Shown here: in pieces, positions 19,018 to 26,457 of the stretch
Position numbering within the stretch: the stretch's first letter is position 1
How the letters are laid out: the number at the start of each line of letters is the position of its first letter
Virus record (IMG/VR): IMGVR_UViG_3300050821_004383
Coordinates: 1 to 64,000 of that record
Direction: 5' to 3' (one strand)
Source of the DNA: a virus
DNA: 64,000 bases
Position numbers and translations under genes: made by a program
Notes under the pieces: generated by a model
Database searches by the model: none
What the model saw: the letters and a program-made list of their open reading frames with translations, nothing else
What the model was told of the DNA's origin: nothing

Positions 19018-19247
19018 TACTTAATCCAGTGAAGATACTGAGCTAACTGATGTAATCCGCCTGTAACCGGGATTACGCAGACAGCTTGAATCTTCTGCCA
19101 AAGACGTGTGCTCTTATCGTTGTCTTCCAACGACTTGACCTTGGTTGACATCTCGCCGCGAAACTCGCGAAAATCACCGTGATATGTTTCCACGACCTTG
19201 GTTAACTCTGTTATTGCTTTCAAGATTTCTGTTTTGTCATCGGGCAT
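19017..19247 (-). CDS. Coiled-coil protein with C-terminal hydrophobic stretch, 76 aa
   Basis: Residues 1-50 form an amphipathic coiled coil (ILKAITELTKVVE...). Residues 52-72 are moderately hydrophobic. The architecture resembles small phage membrane-associated lysis accessories, but this is inference. Confidence 0.5.
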   Translation of the reverse strand: MPDDKTEILKAITELTKVVETYHGDFREFRGEMSTKVKSLEDNDKSTRLWQKIQAVCVIPVTGGLHQLAQYLHWIK

Positions 19248-19340
19248 GGGAACTCAAAAGTTTGTCGGGGCTATGACTCGACCTGCTCGGGGTTTCACCG
19301 AACTGGGAGGTCGCCGTTTATGTAGGCGCACCTGCCACAG

Positions 19341-19369
19341 AAAAAGAAAGGGGAGCCTTTCGACTCCCC
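19341..19369 (-). terminator. Rho-independent terminator, minus strand
   Basis: Minus-strand stem GGGGAG/CTCCCC with an 8-nt loop followed by TTTCTTTTT. It closes the fibre operon just after the 41-residue ORF. Confidence 0.8.
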
Positions 19370-19376
19370 AAAGTTA

Positions 19377-19502
19377 TTATGGAGTTGCGTACCATTGCAA
19401 CTGTGGAATCGGTACGGTGCTTCCACTCACCTTAAGAAGAACAACAACTTGGTCTCCTGAGTTGATAGTAAGACGGGATGTGTTAATGTACCCGACTTTC
19501 AC
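19377..19502 (-). CDS. Small ORF, 41 aa, possible fibre accessory
   Basis: A GTG start at 19502 lies 9 nt after the stop of the 203-residue gene; the frame ends TAATAA just before a terminator. The peptide is beta-like and ends QLQWYATP, similar in style to fibre C-termini nearby. No ribosome site is evident. It could be a separate peptide or a detached tail of the upstream gene. Confidence 0.4.
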   Translation of the reverse strand: MKVGYINTSRLTINSGDQVVVLLKVSGSTVPIPQLQWYATP

Positions 19503-19511
19503 ACTGAGAAT

Positions 19512-20123
19512 TTATGCGCCGTATGCTTGGAACTGGTACAAGCGAGCAAAGTTCTGCGCCAACGACACGGAGAACGTTACACGAGCAACCAAACCAACTA
19601 CGTTACCCTGCGTCGGAGCAGGCTGACCCTTTACGAAGTCAAGACCGCTCGGTGGGTTCGTGATTGGGCTAGGTCCAATAACAGCCGCGTTATTCAACGA
19701 AGCAATGAAGTAGCCTGATAGAAGACCCGGAGTTGCGCCCGAGTTGTTCGTACCAACCAACGTTGCCTCTATAGACCAGTTAACTGGGGTTGCCGATGCT
19801 AGAGTAACTGCGCCTGTGCTTGCGATTGCAGCGTAGGTCGGAGATGCGATTGTTCCGGTGTTTGCCACCAAATCAATCGTGACGTTACCGCCACCAGTGA
19901 AGGGAAGAACGTCTCCACCTAGCACAACTTTGAACACCTGACCCTGCAATTCACCGAATGCCGGAACGTCAAGCTGACCAGCCGCGCTCGTTGCGGAAGG
20001 CGCTGCCGAGAAGTTACCGATTGACGAACCTAGGATGCGGGGGAAGTACTTTGCTGCTGTACCTACGCCGCCAACGGTAGACGGGTTAAGGCCGTTTACC
20101 TGGAAGTCTCTGATTACTGACAT
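19512..20123 (-). CDS. Virion structural protein, 203 aa
   Basis: Beta-rich, Gly/Ala/Thr/Ser-rich protein in the fibre cluster (IRDFQVNGLNPSTVGG...). It has no charged clusters and ends FARLYQFQAYGA. Head decoration or fibre role inferred from neighbours. Confidence 0.6.
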   Translation of the reverse strand: MSVIRDFQVNGLNPSTVGGVGTAAKYFPRILGSSIGNFSAAPSATSAAGQLDVPAFGELQGQVFKVVLGGDVLPFTGGGNVTIDLVANTGTIASPTYAAIASTGAVTLASATPVNWSIEATLVGTNNSGATPGLLSGYFIASLNNAAVIGPSPITNPPSGLDFVKGQPAPTQGNVVGLVARVTFSVSLAQNFARLYQFQAYGA

Positions 20124-20249
20124 GGTTTTCCTTTATGTACCCGCGACGAAAGGTGTTTTAATGTCCCCGCGCCGAGAGCTTTAGTAGAACGCGTTTAGAA
20201 CGTGCTACGCGTTACCACTTCAATTTGTGAGCGAACCCACAAAAACTTT

Positions 20250-20588
20250 TTAGTTCTGAACGTACCAAGCTGTTCCGGTGATAGGCGATGTTGTGGTTAG
20301 AGTTGCAGCAATCGCATTTCCGGCGACCGCCGACTGATACCAATCAACTGTCGGGTCTGGCGGAAGAGTTATAACAGTGCCGTTTGCGCTTATAGCCATT
20401 GCTCCGCTTAGTGCAGTTCCCGCTACTCCGTCATTTATCACTATGGTGTTCGCGCCCGTACCTACCATCAACAAAGACACGATGGTGATAATTTTTCCTG
20501 CTACACCCGGAACGATAGTGTTAGCGGTACCGATAGAAGACAGGGTAAACGCCACTTGATGAATTTGTTCTCTTAGTGCTACGCCCAT
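20250..20588 (-). CDS. Virion-associated hypothetical protein, 112 aa
   Basis: Beta-rich small protein (LSSIGTANTIVPGVAGKIITIVSLLMVG...) of a type common as fibre-associated or decoration proteins. It ends GTAWYVQN. In the fibre operon 11 nt after the 50-residue coiled-coil gene. Inference only. Confidence 0.55.
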   Translation of the reverse strand: MGVALREQIHQVAFTLSSIGTANTIVPGVAGKIITIVSLLMVGTGANTIVINDGVAGTALSGAMAISANGTVITLPPDPTVDWYQSAVAGNAIAATLTTTSPITGTAWYVQN

Positions 20589-20599
20589 GTTTCTCTCCG

Positions 20600-20752
20600 T
20601 TACGCTGCCGGATTGGGCGTGGGAGCCTCAATCTTTGTCGGCGGTTTTCCTATCTCTGAAAGCTGCGCTTGGGCTTGTGCCAATTGTTCTCGAAGCTGCA
20701 TCACTTCGAGGTGGAGGCGACCCAACTCAGCGAAAATCTTATTGATGTCCAT
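20600..20752 (-). CDS. Short coiled-coil protein, 50 aa
   Basis: ATG at 20752; MDINKIFAELGRLHLEVMQLREQLAQAQAQ... is a clean heptad coiled coil followed by a Pro-rich tail. It resembles small trimerisation or chaperone peptides of fibre loci. Confidence 0.55.
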   Translation of the reverse strand: MDINKIFAELGRLHLEVMQLREQLAQAQAQLSEIGKPPTKIEAPTPNPAA

Positions 20753-20762
20753 TGTCAATCCT

Positions 20763-21428
20763 TTAGACAGTTACTTCTGCCCACAACAAACGACCCGTAA
20801 CGCTGACCGTTGTTGTTGAAACTGTATTCAAAAGCGCTAGCACGCCACCCGGTGGAACGATGAACGAGCCGTCTATGTTTTGTGTGTAGCTAACCGTCGG
20901 TGTTTGAATGGCGGTTGATACTGCGGCGGTCGTAATAATTGTTGGAGTCGGGAAGTCCGCTGCTTCCAGAAGAACTAGGTTGTTAGTCAAACCAGTTAGT
21001 GCCACAAATGCCAAACCCTTAGCCTTGGAACCAGCGCTCGTTAGGTTGCTGTGGTTTACTGGGGCGGTTCCTAGGGTGAGTGCACTGTTACCAACTGAAC
21101 CTGCCCAAACAAATGCTCCGGGACCAGTTGATGCCGCGTTGTTGATACCAGATGCCAGCGTTGCTTGGAGAATGACCAAGTTAACACCAGAACTCAACGG
21201 ATTCCATACACCAAGAATCGGTGTCGTGGTATTCGTCAATGTGATGGTGTTCGCGGTTAACGCTGTGAGAGCAGTTACGCCGTTTCCAAACAATTGCCCA
21301 CGGTAGTTCTGTTCGTAAAAGCGACCTTGAAATTCTGAGACTAGGATATCGCTGAACTCGCCTACGCCCGCAGTAATATTCTGTCCGGTCTGCTTACCTG
21401 TCTGTCCTTGGTTGCCTTGAAGAATCAT
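20763..21428 (-). CDS. Virion structural protein, 221 aa
   Basis: Starts MILQGNQGQTGKQTGQN followed by GEFSDILVSEFQGRFYEQNYRGQLF, a start pattern seen in many phage decoration or head-fibre proteins. The rest is beta-rich. It lies between the spike-like protein and smaller fibre genes. Confidence 0.6.
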   Translation of the reverse strand: MILQGNQGQTGKQTGQNITAGVGEFSDILVSEFQGRFYEQNYRGQLFGNGVTALTALTANTITLTNTTTPILGVWNPLSSGVNLVILQATLASGINNAASTGPGAFVWAGSVGNSALTLGTAPVNHSNLTSAGSKAKGLAFVALTGLTNNLVLLEAADFPTPTIITTAAVSTAIQTPTVSYTQNIDGSFIVPPGGVLALLNTVSTTTVSVTGRLLWAEVTV

Positions 21429-21437
21429 CGTTATTCC

Positions 21438-23216
21438 TTAGTCAGCGTAATCGTCAACGCCTTCCTCCTGGGCAATAGCTCCAGGGTCAAAATCTCTTGG
21501 GTTGTTACGACCGCCGTCGCACGCGATGGCTACAAGCGCTCGTCTCATTGCTTCCAACAAAATCGTTTGCTGTGAGCGAAGGTCATTCCCAGAAACCAAA
21601 CTCTGGTCTGTTGATGCTCCAACAGGGAGCGGCAAAGACGCCACGCTAACTGGTTGAGTTGCTTGGAAAAATGTTCCGGTAACTGCTTGCGTTGCCGGGA
21701 ATGAGTCCGATGAAACGGTCACGCGCGGAATGCCCGCGCCGCTCACGCCCGTTCCGGTTACAACGGCTGAGCCGCCAAACTGTGCAACGTTTTCGTTCCA
21801 AGGTGTGGCATTCGCCGTACCTTGGTTGGCCGTTACCGTTCCACTTACAACCCACGGAGAGGTGCTCTGTGTTACGGCTAGCGTTGCGTTCTGCACGCTT
21901 ACGTTGACGGTTGCTGCAATGCTGACAGCCTGAGTTGCTGGAAATGAATCCGATGAAACTGTAACGCGAGGAATACCTGCGCCTGAAACTCCGGTTCCGG
22001 TTACGACGTTGCTGCCGCCGAACTGACTAACGTTGTCTGTCCACGGAGAAGAACCTTGCGTTGCTGCTACGGTCCACGAGCCGCCCTGATTTGCTGTTAC
22101 GGTTCCTGATACAACCCACGGAGAAGTGCTTTGAGTTACCGCTATCGTTCCCGAGACTGGTTGAGTGGAACCAGAACCGTCAACTTTCAACGTTCCTGTT
22201 CCAGCGTCCACTTGAACGCGACGCCATACGGTGTTGGTTGCATCCCAACCTAGAAGGTTCGCGCCGATTTCGGTTGTTGTAGGATTCGCTAAAGCGTCTC
22301 CCAAGGCAACAGCAGCCGGAAGATGGTTGTCCGATGTTACCCACGGAGATGTGCTTTGCGTTACAGCTAGCGTGGCGTTTTGAACGCTTACGTTCACCGT
22401 TGCTTCATCAGAAGCTAGCACAACCGGAATCGAGTTTGCGCTAGTCTTGGTTCCAAGCGTAACCGCTGAACCACCAAACTGCGCGATATTCTCGTTCCAA
22501 GGAGTTGCGTTTGCTGTGCCCTGGTTTGCTGTAACTGTGCCCGCTACCGTAACCGTCCCAAGCGTCGCACTGTCGATGATGACGTGCTGCGCCGAAGAGA
22601 AGGCTACGAATAAATCTTGTGATGCGTCTACCTTCAACGCACGAATCTTTGAGTTGACAGAATCCCAACCCATAGACAGTGTGCCTGTCGGGGTTGCACC
22701 GCTGGCCGCGTTGTCCGCGAACTGAGTGCCGCCGCCGAAGGACGTAATCTGATTTCCGGAGCCGTCAACGATGGCGACCGTCGGTGCCTTGGTCGTTGCT
22801 CCTAGAGCGAGACCAGTTACGCCGACAAGATTGCCGCCGATGTTCACGCCTTGGTAGTCGGCGTTGACCGGAACCGCTGAACCAGTTGCTGACGCTGCCG
22901 CGTTGCCGCCCGAGATGGTCCCTTCCGCCAGGTTGACGTTAAGGTTTCCGGCTGCGCTTAATCCTAGAGCATGAAGAATGTTGCTCGGGTTCTTGCCTAG
23001 GGCAACGGTGCCTGTTGGCGTTGCCTGGGTCGTGCCGTCCGCGTACTGCGTGCCGCTTGCAGCACCAGCCGCGATGTTGACCAGAATGTTCCCATTTGCA
23101 TCAAGTTGAAACGGTAGTGCTTGACCTGGGCTTGGCGCAGGAGACGTTAGATTGTAAACGCCCCCAATAAGAATCGATGTTGTGGGGGCCGAACTGTTCA
23201 GTGGCCCTGTGCTCAT
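21438..23216 (-). CDS. Repetitive tail fibre/spike-type protein
   Basis: This encodes 592 residues. It holds repeated beta units of the form VTQSTSPWVVSGTVTANQG and ENVAQFGGSxVVTGTGVSGAG; at least five QSTSPW copies occur between about residues 290 and 500. The C-terminal 60 residues are helical (LVSGNDLRSQQTILLEAMRRAL) and probably trimerise or attach. Such repeats are typical of phage fibre shafts. Confidence 0.7.
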   Translation of the reverse strand: MSTGPLNSSAPTTSILIGGVYNLTSPAPSPGQALPFQLDANGNILVNIAAGAASGTQYADGTTQATPTGTVALGKNPSNILHALGLSAAGNLNVNLAEGTISGGNAAASATGSAVPVNADYQGVNIGGNLVGVTGLALGATTKAPTVAIVDGSGNQITSFGGGTQFADNAASGATPTGTLSMGWDSVNSKIRALKVDASQDLFVAFSSAQHVIIDSATLGTVTVAGTVTANQGTANATPWNENIAQFGGSAVTLGTKTSANSIPVVLASDEATVNVSVQNATLAVTQSTSPWVTSDNHLPAAVALGDALANPTTTEIGANLLGWDATNTVWRRVQVDAGTGTLKVDGSGSTQPVSGTIAVTQSTSPWVVSGTVTANQGGSWTVAATQGSSPWTDNVSQFGGSNVVTGTGVSGAGIPRVTVSSDSFPATQAVSIAATVNVSVQNATLAVTQSTSPWVVSGTVTANQGTANATPWNENVAQFGGSAVVTGTGVSGAGIPRVTVSSDSFPATQAVTGTFFQATQPVSVASLPLPVGASTDQSLVSGNDLRSQQTILLEAMRRALVAIACDGGRNNPRDFDPGAIAQEEGVDDYAD

Positions 23217-23224
23217 TCAGCCTC

Positions 23225-23890
23225 TTAAATCGTGCCGCGACGCTTCATGTCGAGAATGATGCTCGCGACTGCTTCTGTGAACTCTCTCGTCTTGACTGTG
23301 AACGGAAGCCCTTGAGGACCTTCCGGACCTTGCTCGCCGCGCTCACCTTGCGGTCCCTGCGGTCCTGTTGGACCCGCCGGACCTTGTGGCCCTGCTGGGC
23401 CTTGTGGACCAGTTGCGCCCGTTGCGCCTGCCGGACCTGGGATATCTGAAACTCCTGCTTCGCCTTGAGGACCCTGCTCGCCGCGTTCGCCTTGAGGACC
23501 CTGCTCGCCCTTGGCTCCGTCGTTACCATCGCGACCGTCGGCTCCGTTGACGCCGTCGTTACCATCGCGTCCGGCTTCGCCGCGCTCGCCTTGTGGGCCT
23601 TGAGGACCTTGGGGTCCTGTCAAACCTGTTACGCCCGTTGCGCCGCGCTCGCCCTGTGGACCTTGCTCGCCACGCTCACCGCGCGGACCCGGCTCACCTT
23701 GCGGGCCAGTTGCGCCGCGAGGACCTTGCGGACCTGGGACATCTGACTTACCCGGCTCACCTTGCGGGCCGCGTTCGCCTTGAGGACCGACGCGCGAATT
23801 TTGATGTGCACGCAGGTCTTCGAGATACTTCTCAATTTGATAGACTCTCTCTTCGTACGTCAAAGAGGCGTCGAATAAATTTCTGCCCAC
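23225..23890 (-). CDS. Collagen-like fibre protein
   Basis: This encodes 221 residues. GTG at 23890 is used as start, with GGAG about 5 nt upstream in the overlapping upstream gene. Residues 1-35 are a helical cap. About residues 38-200 are G-X-Y repeats ([13 protein letters not shown]...), interrupted once by [11 protein letters not shown]-terminal helical segment follows. Collagen-like triple helices are common in phage fibres. The opposite-strand ORFs here are GC-repeat shadows. Confidence 0.8.
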   Translation of the reverse strand: MGRNLFDASLTYEERVYQIEKYLEDLRAHQNSRVGPQGERGPQGEPGKSDVPGPQGPRGATGPQGEPGPRGERGEQGPQGERGATGVTGLTGPQGPQGPQGERGEAGRDGNDGVNGADGRDGNDGAKGEQGPQGERGEQGPQGEAGVSDIPGPAGATGATGPQGPAGPQGPAGPTGPQGPQGERGEQGPEGPQGLPFTVKTREFTEAVASIILDMKRRGTI

Positions 23891-23891
23891 G

Positions 23892-23984
23892 TTATCTCCA
23901 AACCCAGCCGCATTGACACTTCACAACTTCGCCGTGCTTCTTTCGAAGCAGACGACGACAGCCACCGCACAGACGCTCCCACAT
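23892..23984 (-). CDS. Tiny zinc-ribbon-like protein, 30 aa
   Basis: ATG at 23984 with AGGGG upstream; 30 residues with CGGC ... CQCG spacing, enough for a mini zinc ribbon. The stop precedes the collagen-like GTG start by 1 nt. Probably translated; role unknown. Confidence 0.45.
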   Translation of the reverse strand: MWERLCGGCRRLLRKKHGEVVKCQCGWVWR

Positions 23985-24020
23985 AGGGATGCCCCTAGGC
24001 TAACTTGGCCTGAAACAAAG

Positions 24021-24051
24021 AAAAAGGCGCACCCGTTAAGATGCGCCTTTT
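24021..24051. terminator. Bidirectional rho-independent terminator
   Basis: Ten-bp stem AAAAGGCGCA/TGCGCCTTTT with a 10-nt loop, giving a U-tract on both strands. It separates the 144-residue gene from the fibre operon. Confidence 0.75.
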
Positions 24052-24055
24052 GAAA

Positions 24056-24490
24056 TTACTTAGTGTGCCACTGACCGTTCGTTGTGCAGAAGAACAGAAC
24101 TGGTGTACCAACCGCGACGGGAGTAAATCCTACGTTCGCGCCAGCGTTATTGATTTGCTCACCTAGTGCGGGCCAAACCTTGAGTCCTGCCGCGCCGTCA
24201 TTGATGATGGTAACTTCCATACCACGTAGTCCCGGTGGTAAGGTCGTAGAATCGTTCAATGTTGCGACGGTTGAAAAACGGGAAATCGGAGTTGAAATCA
24301 CAATGCTATTTCCTTGTGTTCCGGCTGCCGTTGCCGTTAATCCGTCTGACGCCATCTTGGTGCCGTAGAAAAACCCGGATACTGTTTGTCCTGTCAAAAC
24401 TGCGCCGCCTGGACCAAGAACCTGGACAACGTCTAAGTTCTCGCCCATGTCAATGTACTGGTCTCTTGCTGTTGTTGAGGGAATCGCCAT
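24056..24490 (-). CDS. Virion-associated hypothetical protein, 144 aa
   Basis: ATG at 24490 follows AAGGAG. A beta-rich protein with a GLRGMEVTIINDGAAGLKVWPALGEQINN segment, a pattern frequent in phage fibre or baseplate accessory proteins, and C-terminal FFCTTNGQWHTK. Function unknown. It is the last virion-type gene before the tRNA array. Confidence 0.55.
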   Translation of the reverse strand: MAIPSTTARDQYIDMGENLDVVQVLGPGGAVLTGQTVSGFFYGTKMASDGLTATAAGTQGNSIVISTPISRFSTVATLNDSTTLPPGLRGMEVTIINDGAAGLKVWPALGEQINNAGANVGFTPVAVGTPVLFFCTTNGQWHTK

Positions 24491-24609
24491 TTAAGGCTCC
24501 TTAAAATCAAATTTGCTCGTCAGATAGTGGCCCCGTGCCAAAGCTACCCCGAGACTTGTCGATAACTGCTATTGGATGCTGCGTCGGAGATTTTATTGTC
24601 CGAGAAAAT

Positions 24610-24684
24610 TGGTTCCGGCGTGTGGATTCGAACCACAATTAGCGGATTCAGAGTCCGCAGTCCTGCCAGTTAAACGACATCGGA
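24610..24684 (-). tRNA. tRNA-Gln (CTG)
   Basis: Anticodon arm GCGGA-CTCTGAA-TCCGC; TTCGAAT T-loop; encoded CCA; one acceptor mismatch. Confidence 0.85.
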
Positions 24685-24692
24685 ACAGAAAT

Positions 24693-24790
24693 TGGAGCGG
24701 TGTCCTCGTACTCACTAGAGCGATGGGGTCCTTCTCACCTAGGCACTCACCGCCGAGTGTACTCCCAGATTACCAGACCTACGATTACGA
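24693..24790 (-). other. Stem-closed tRNA-like spacer without canonical T-loop
   Basis: About 100 nt between two tRNAs, bounded by the same CCAATTT-type junctions. GCGGTG...CACCGC-T-CCA could form an acceptor-like end around 24695-24755, and CACTC...GAGTG gives another hairpin. No standard anticodon or T arm fits. A degenerate tRNA or a different small RNA. Confidence 0.3.
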
Positions 24791-24793
24791 AAT

Positions 24794-24869
24794 TGGTTGG
24801 ATGCGAAGGATTCGGACCTTCATCTGACTGATTCAAAGTCAGCCGTGTTGCCAGTTACACCAGCGTCCA
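24794..24869 (-). tRNA. tRNA-Gln (TTG)
   Basis: Anticodon loop CTTTGAA; T arm GAAGG-TCCGAAT-CCTTC; CCA encoded. Confidence 0.85.
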
Positions 24870-24878
24870 ACAGAAAAT

Positions 24879-24953
24879 TGGTCCTACACCGTGGAATCGA
24901 ACCACGTACGCCCGCCGTTTCAAGACGGCGCTCTACCAATGAGCTAGCGTAGG
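24879..24953 (-). tRNA. tRNA-Phe (GAA)
   Basis: Standard numbering with a 5-nt variable loop gives loop TTGAAAC, anticodon GAA; the anticodon stem has one G-T pair. T arm CGTGG-TTCGATT-CCACG; CCA encoded. Confidence 0.75.
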
Positions 24954-24954
24954 A

Positions 24955-25041
24955 TGGAGGAAGAAGATGAAATCGAATCATCAACCCGCTAGAGTTGGCC
25001 TAGTGTTCGAAACTAGTTGAGCGCCTTGCTCACCATCTTCC
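24955..25041 (-). tRNA. tRNA-Ser (CGA)
   Basis: Class II tRNA; anticodon arm CTAGT-TTCGAAC-ACTAG, long variable arm, T arm GATGA-TTCGATT-TCATC, CCA encoded. Its 5' 61 nt are also the 3' end of the HNH gene at 24981-25511. Confidence 0.85.
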
Positions 25042-25511
25042 AAAACTTTTCTACGAATACGGTCTTTGTAATTCTTCTCACACTCGATGCAATCACGACG
25101 AAGACCGTTCCAATTAGTTCTATTCTTTGCAAATCTATCAACAGAGAAGAACTGTTTATGTGTTCGACACCAAGCCTTGCCTTCTGGTGGTGTTATACGA
25201 TTACAACTGGGTTTTCCCAGTGAACCTTGAATGTGGGGTGTATTACAACGCGTGTGAGAAAATGTCACATTATCTAAATCCCAAAACAACTCAGGAGAGC
25301 GATTCTCCCAAGGACGAATGTGCTCAATACTCAAATCATCAACAGACTCAATCATCTTACCACACTTCACACAAACACTGTCACCGTATTTTTGTAATTG
25401 ACGAAACAAAATCATCTTACGAAGACGATTTGCCGCTGCTCCGTGGGACATACCAAGTTGTTCTGCAATTCTAGCACTGCGTGCTGCATGTGATGCGTGT
25501 GAGTTACCCAT
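24981..25511 (-). CDS. HNH endonuclease embedded in tRNA array (copy 1)
   Basis: This encodes 176 residues. ATG at 25511 (MGNSHASHAARS) is chosen for its AAAGGAG site; the longer frame runs through tRNA-Ser(TGA). The N-terminus has SHGAAANRLRK (basic, HTH-like). Then come CVKCGK, LSIEHIRPWENRSPELFWDLDN and SHTRCNTPH, the HNH/zinc core, and a second Cys cluster (WCRTHKQFF...CIECEK). Paralogues lie at 30072 and 33193. The last 20 codons lie inside tRNA-Ser(CGA). Homing or nicking of DNA is the family activity. Confidence 0.82.
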   Translation of the reverse strand: MGNSHASHAARSARIAEQLGMSHGAAANRLRKMILFRQLQKYGDSVCVKCGKMIESVDDLSIEHIRPWENRSPELFWDLDNVTFSHTRCNTPHIQGSLGKPSCNRITPPEGKAWCRTHKQFFSVDRFAKNRTNWNGLRRDCIECEKNYKDRIRRKVLEDGEQGAQLVSNTRPTLAG

Positions 25512-25551
25512 CGTCGTTGGCTCCTTTAAGCACTTGACTGATGTTTTCAAA

Positions 25552-25638
25552 TGGCGGATGATGAAGGAATCGAACCCTCTCGACCTTTCAGTCGGGACAG
25601 TTTTCAAGACTGCTGCTCCCCATGAAGCCCAATCATCC
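25552..25638 (-). tRNA. tRNA-Ser (TGA)
   Basis: Class II; anticodon arm CAGT-CTTGAAA-ACTG, variable arm CGACT...GGTCG, discriminator G, CCA encoded. Confidence 0.88.
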
Positions 25639-25646
25639 GTAAAAAT

Positions 25647-26003
25647 TTAGGCTACTTTCTTCGCCTTGCGAATCTTCAAATAGTTTCTCACAGGAAACGT
25701 CATCGTGCCCGCTGCGCATGCAAACGGAAGCCATGAGTGTGCCGCGTCAACCACGCCCGCGTATCCGGATGCTGCTAGAAACGCTAGCACGATTGCCGGA
25801 CGAAGGACCCCGGCGTCCAAAAACGTACGGAACGGGTGAGCCTTCTCGGTGAACCACTTCATCAATTTGTTGCCTTCGGTCTGGCCGTAGTACCAGATGC
25901 CCCAGCGGGTCACAAACACATCTGTCAACATCGCCACGTACCAAAGAACGGCAGCGAAGTTGTAAGTAAAGTCTCCGTTCGGAAGCGTGCGGGGGTCGAA
26001 CAT
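25647..26003 (-). CDS. Membrane protein, 118 aa
   Basis: ATG at 26003 has TTAGGAG 8 nt upstream; upstream in-frame codons are shadow. Three hydrophobic segments (about residues 17-38, 68-88, 92-110) and a basic C-terminus (RNYLKIRKAKKVA). Adjacent to and similar in design to the next membrane gene; possibly a paired membrane complex. No family recognised. Confidence 0.65.
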   Translation of the reverse strand: MFDPRTLPNGDFTYNFAAVLWYVAMLTDVFVTRWGIWYYGQTEGNKLMKWFTEKAHPFRTFLDAGVLRPAIVLAFLAASGYAGVVDAAHSWLPFACAAGTMTFPVRNYLKIRKAKKVA

Positions 26004-26011
26004 TCGGTCTC

Positions 26012-26323
26012 CTAAACTGGTATCTTCAAATTTCTGATAGCTTCTCTGATGTGCGCGTACCCGGCTTGAAATGCAAAGCCTGCTGCCATCACGTAGCCCG
26101 CGTAAACCGAGAAACGATTCGCTAACAACCCAACCGCAACCTCGCCCGCGATAACAAGAGTGCCCAAGCCATAAACCTTCAATGTGCTGGGTCTGGGTCC
26201 GAACAGCCACGCTGTGTCGGCTTCGTAGTAGTCCGGATTCTTCAAGAACCGAACTGTTGTCCATCCATCGAATAATGCCGCGCCGGATAAAACCACCGAC
26301 GCCACTACTAGTGGTATGTTCAT
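26012..26323 (-). CDS. Membrane protein, 103 aa, starting directly after a tRNA
   Basis: The ATG is 5 nt downstream of the CCA end of tRNA-Ser(GCT) (CCA-ATTTT-ATG) with no ribosome site, so the mRNA would be leaderless after tRNA processing. Three or four hydrophobic segments (MNIPLVVASVVLSGAALF; LGTLVIAGEVAVGLLA; GYVMAAGFAFQAGY). Function unknown. Its stop overlaps the ribosome site of the following membrane gene. Confidence 0.6.
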   Translation of the reverse strand: MNIPLVVASVVLSGAALFDGWTTVRFLKNPDYYEADTAWLFGPRPSTLKVYGLGTLVIAGEVAVGLLANRFSVYAGYVMAAGFAFQAGYAHIREAIRNLKIPV

Positions 26324-26328
26324 AAAAT

Positions 26329-26414
26329 TGGCGGAACGAGGAGGAGTCGAACCTCCACGTGCTTTCACACGCTGGTTTAGCAAACCAGTCCGGCTACCGT
26401 TTCGGCACCGTTCC
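26329..26414 (-). tRNA. tRNA-Ser (GCT)
   Basis: Class II; anticodon arm CTGGT-TTGCTAA-ACCAG, T arm GGAGG-TTCGACT-CCTCC, discriminator G, CCA encoded. Confidence 0.9.
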
Positions 26415-26457
26415 AGAAAATGTGGGGCGACCGGAGCCGCCCCGATTTTGTCTCAGA

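Noticed and set aside
23368-23916. Plus-strand ORFs opposite collagen-like gene
   Set aside because: G-X-Y repeats in the sense frame create open GC-rich antisense frames.
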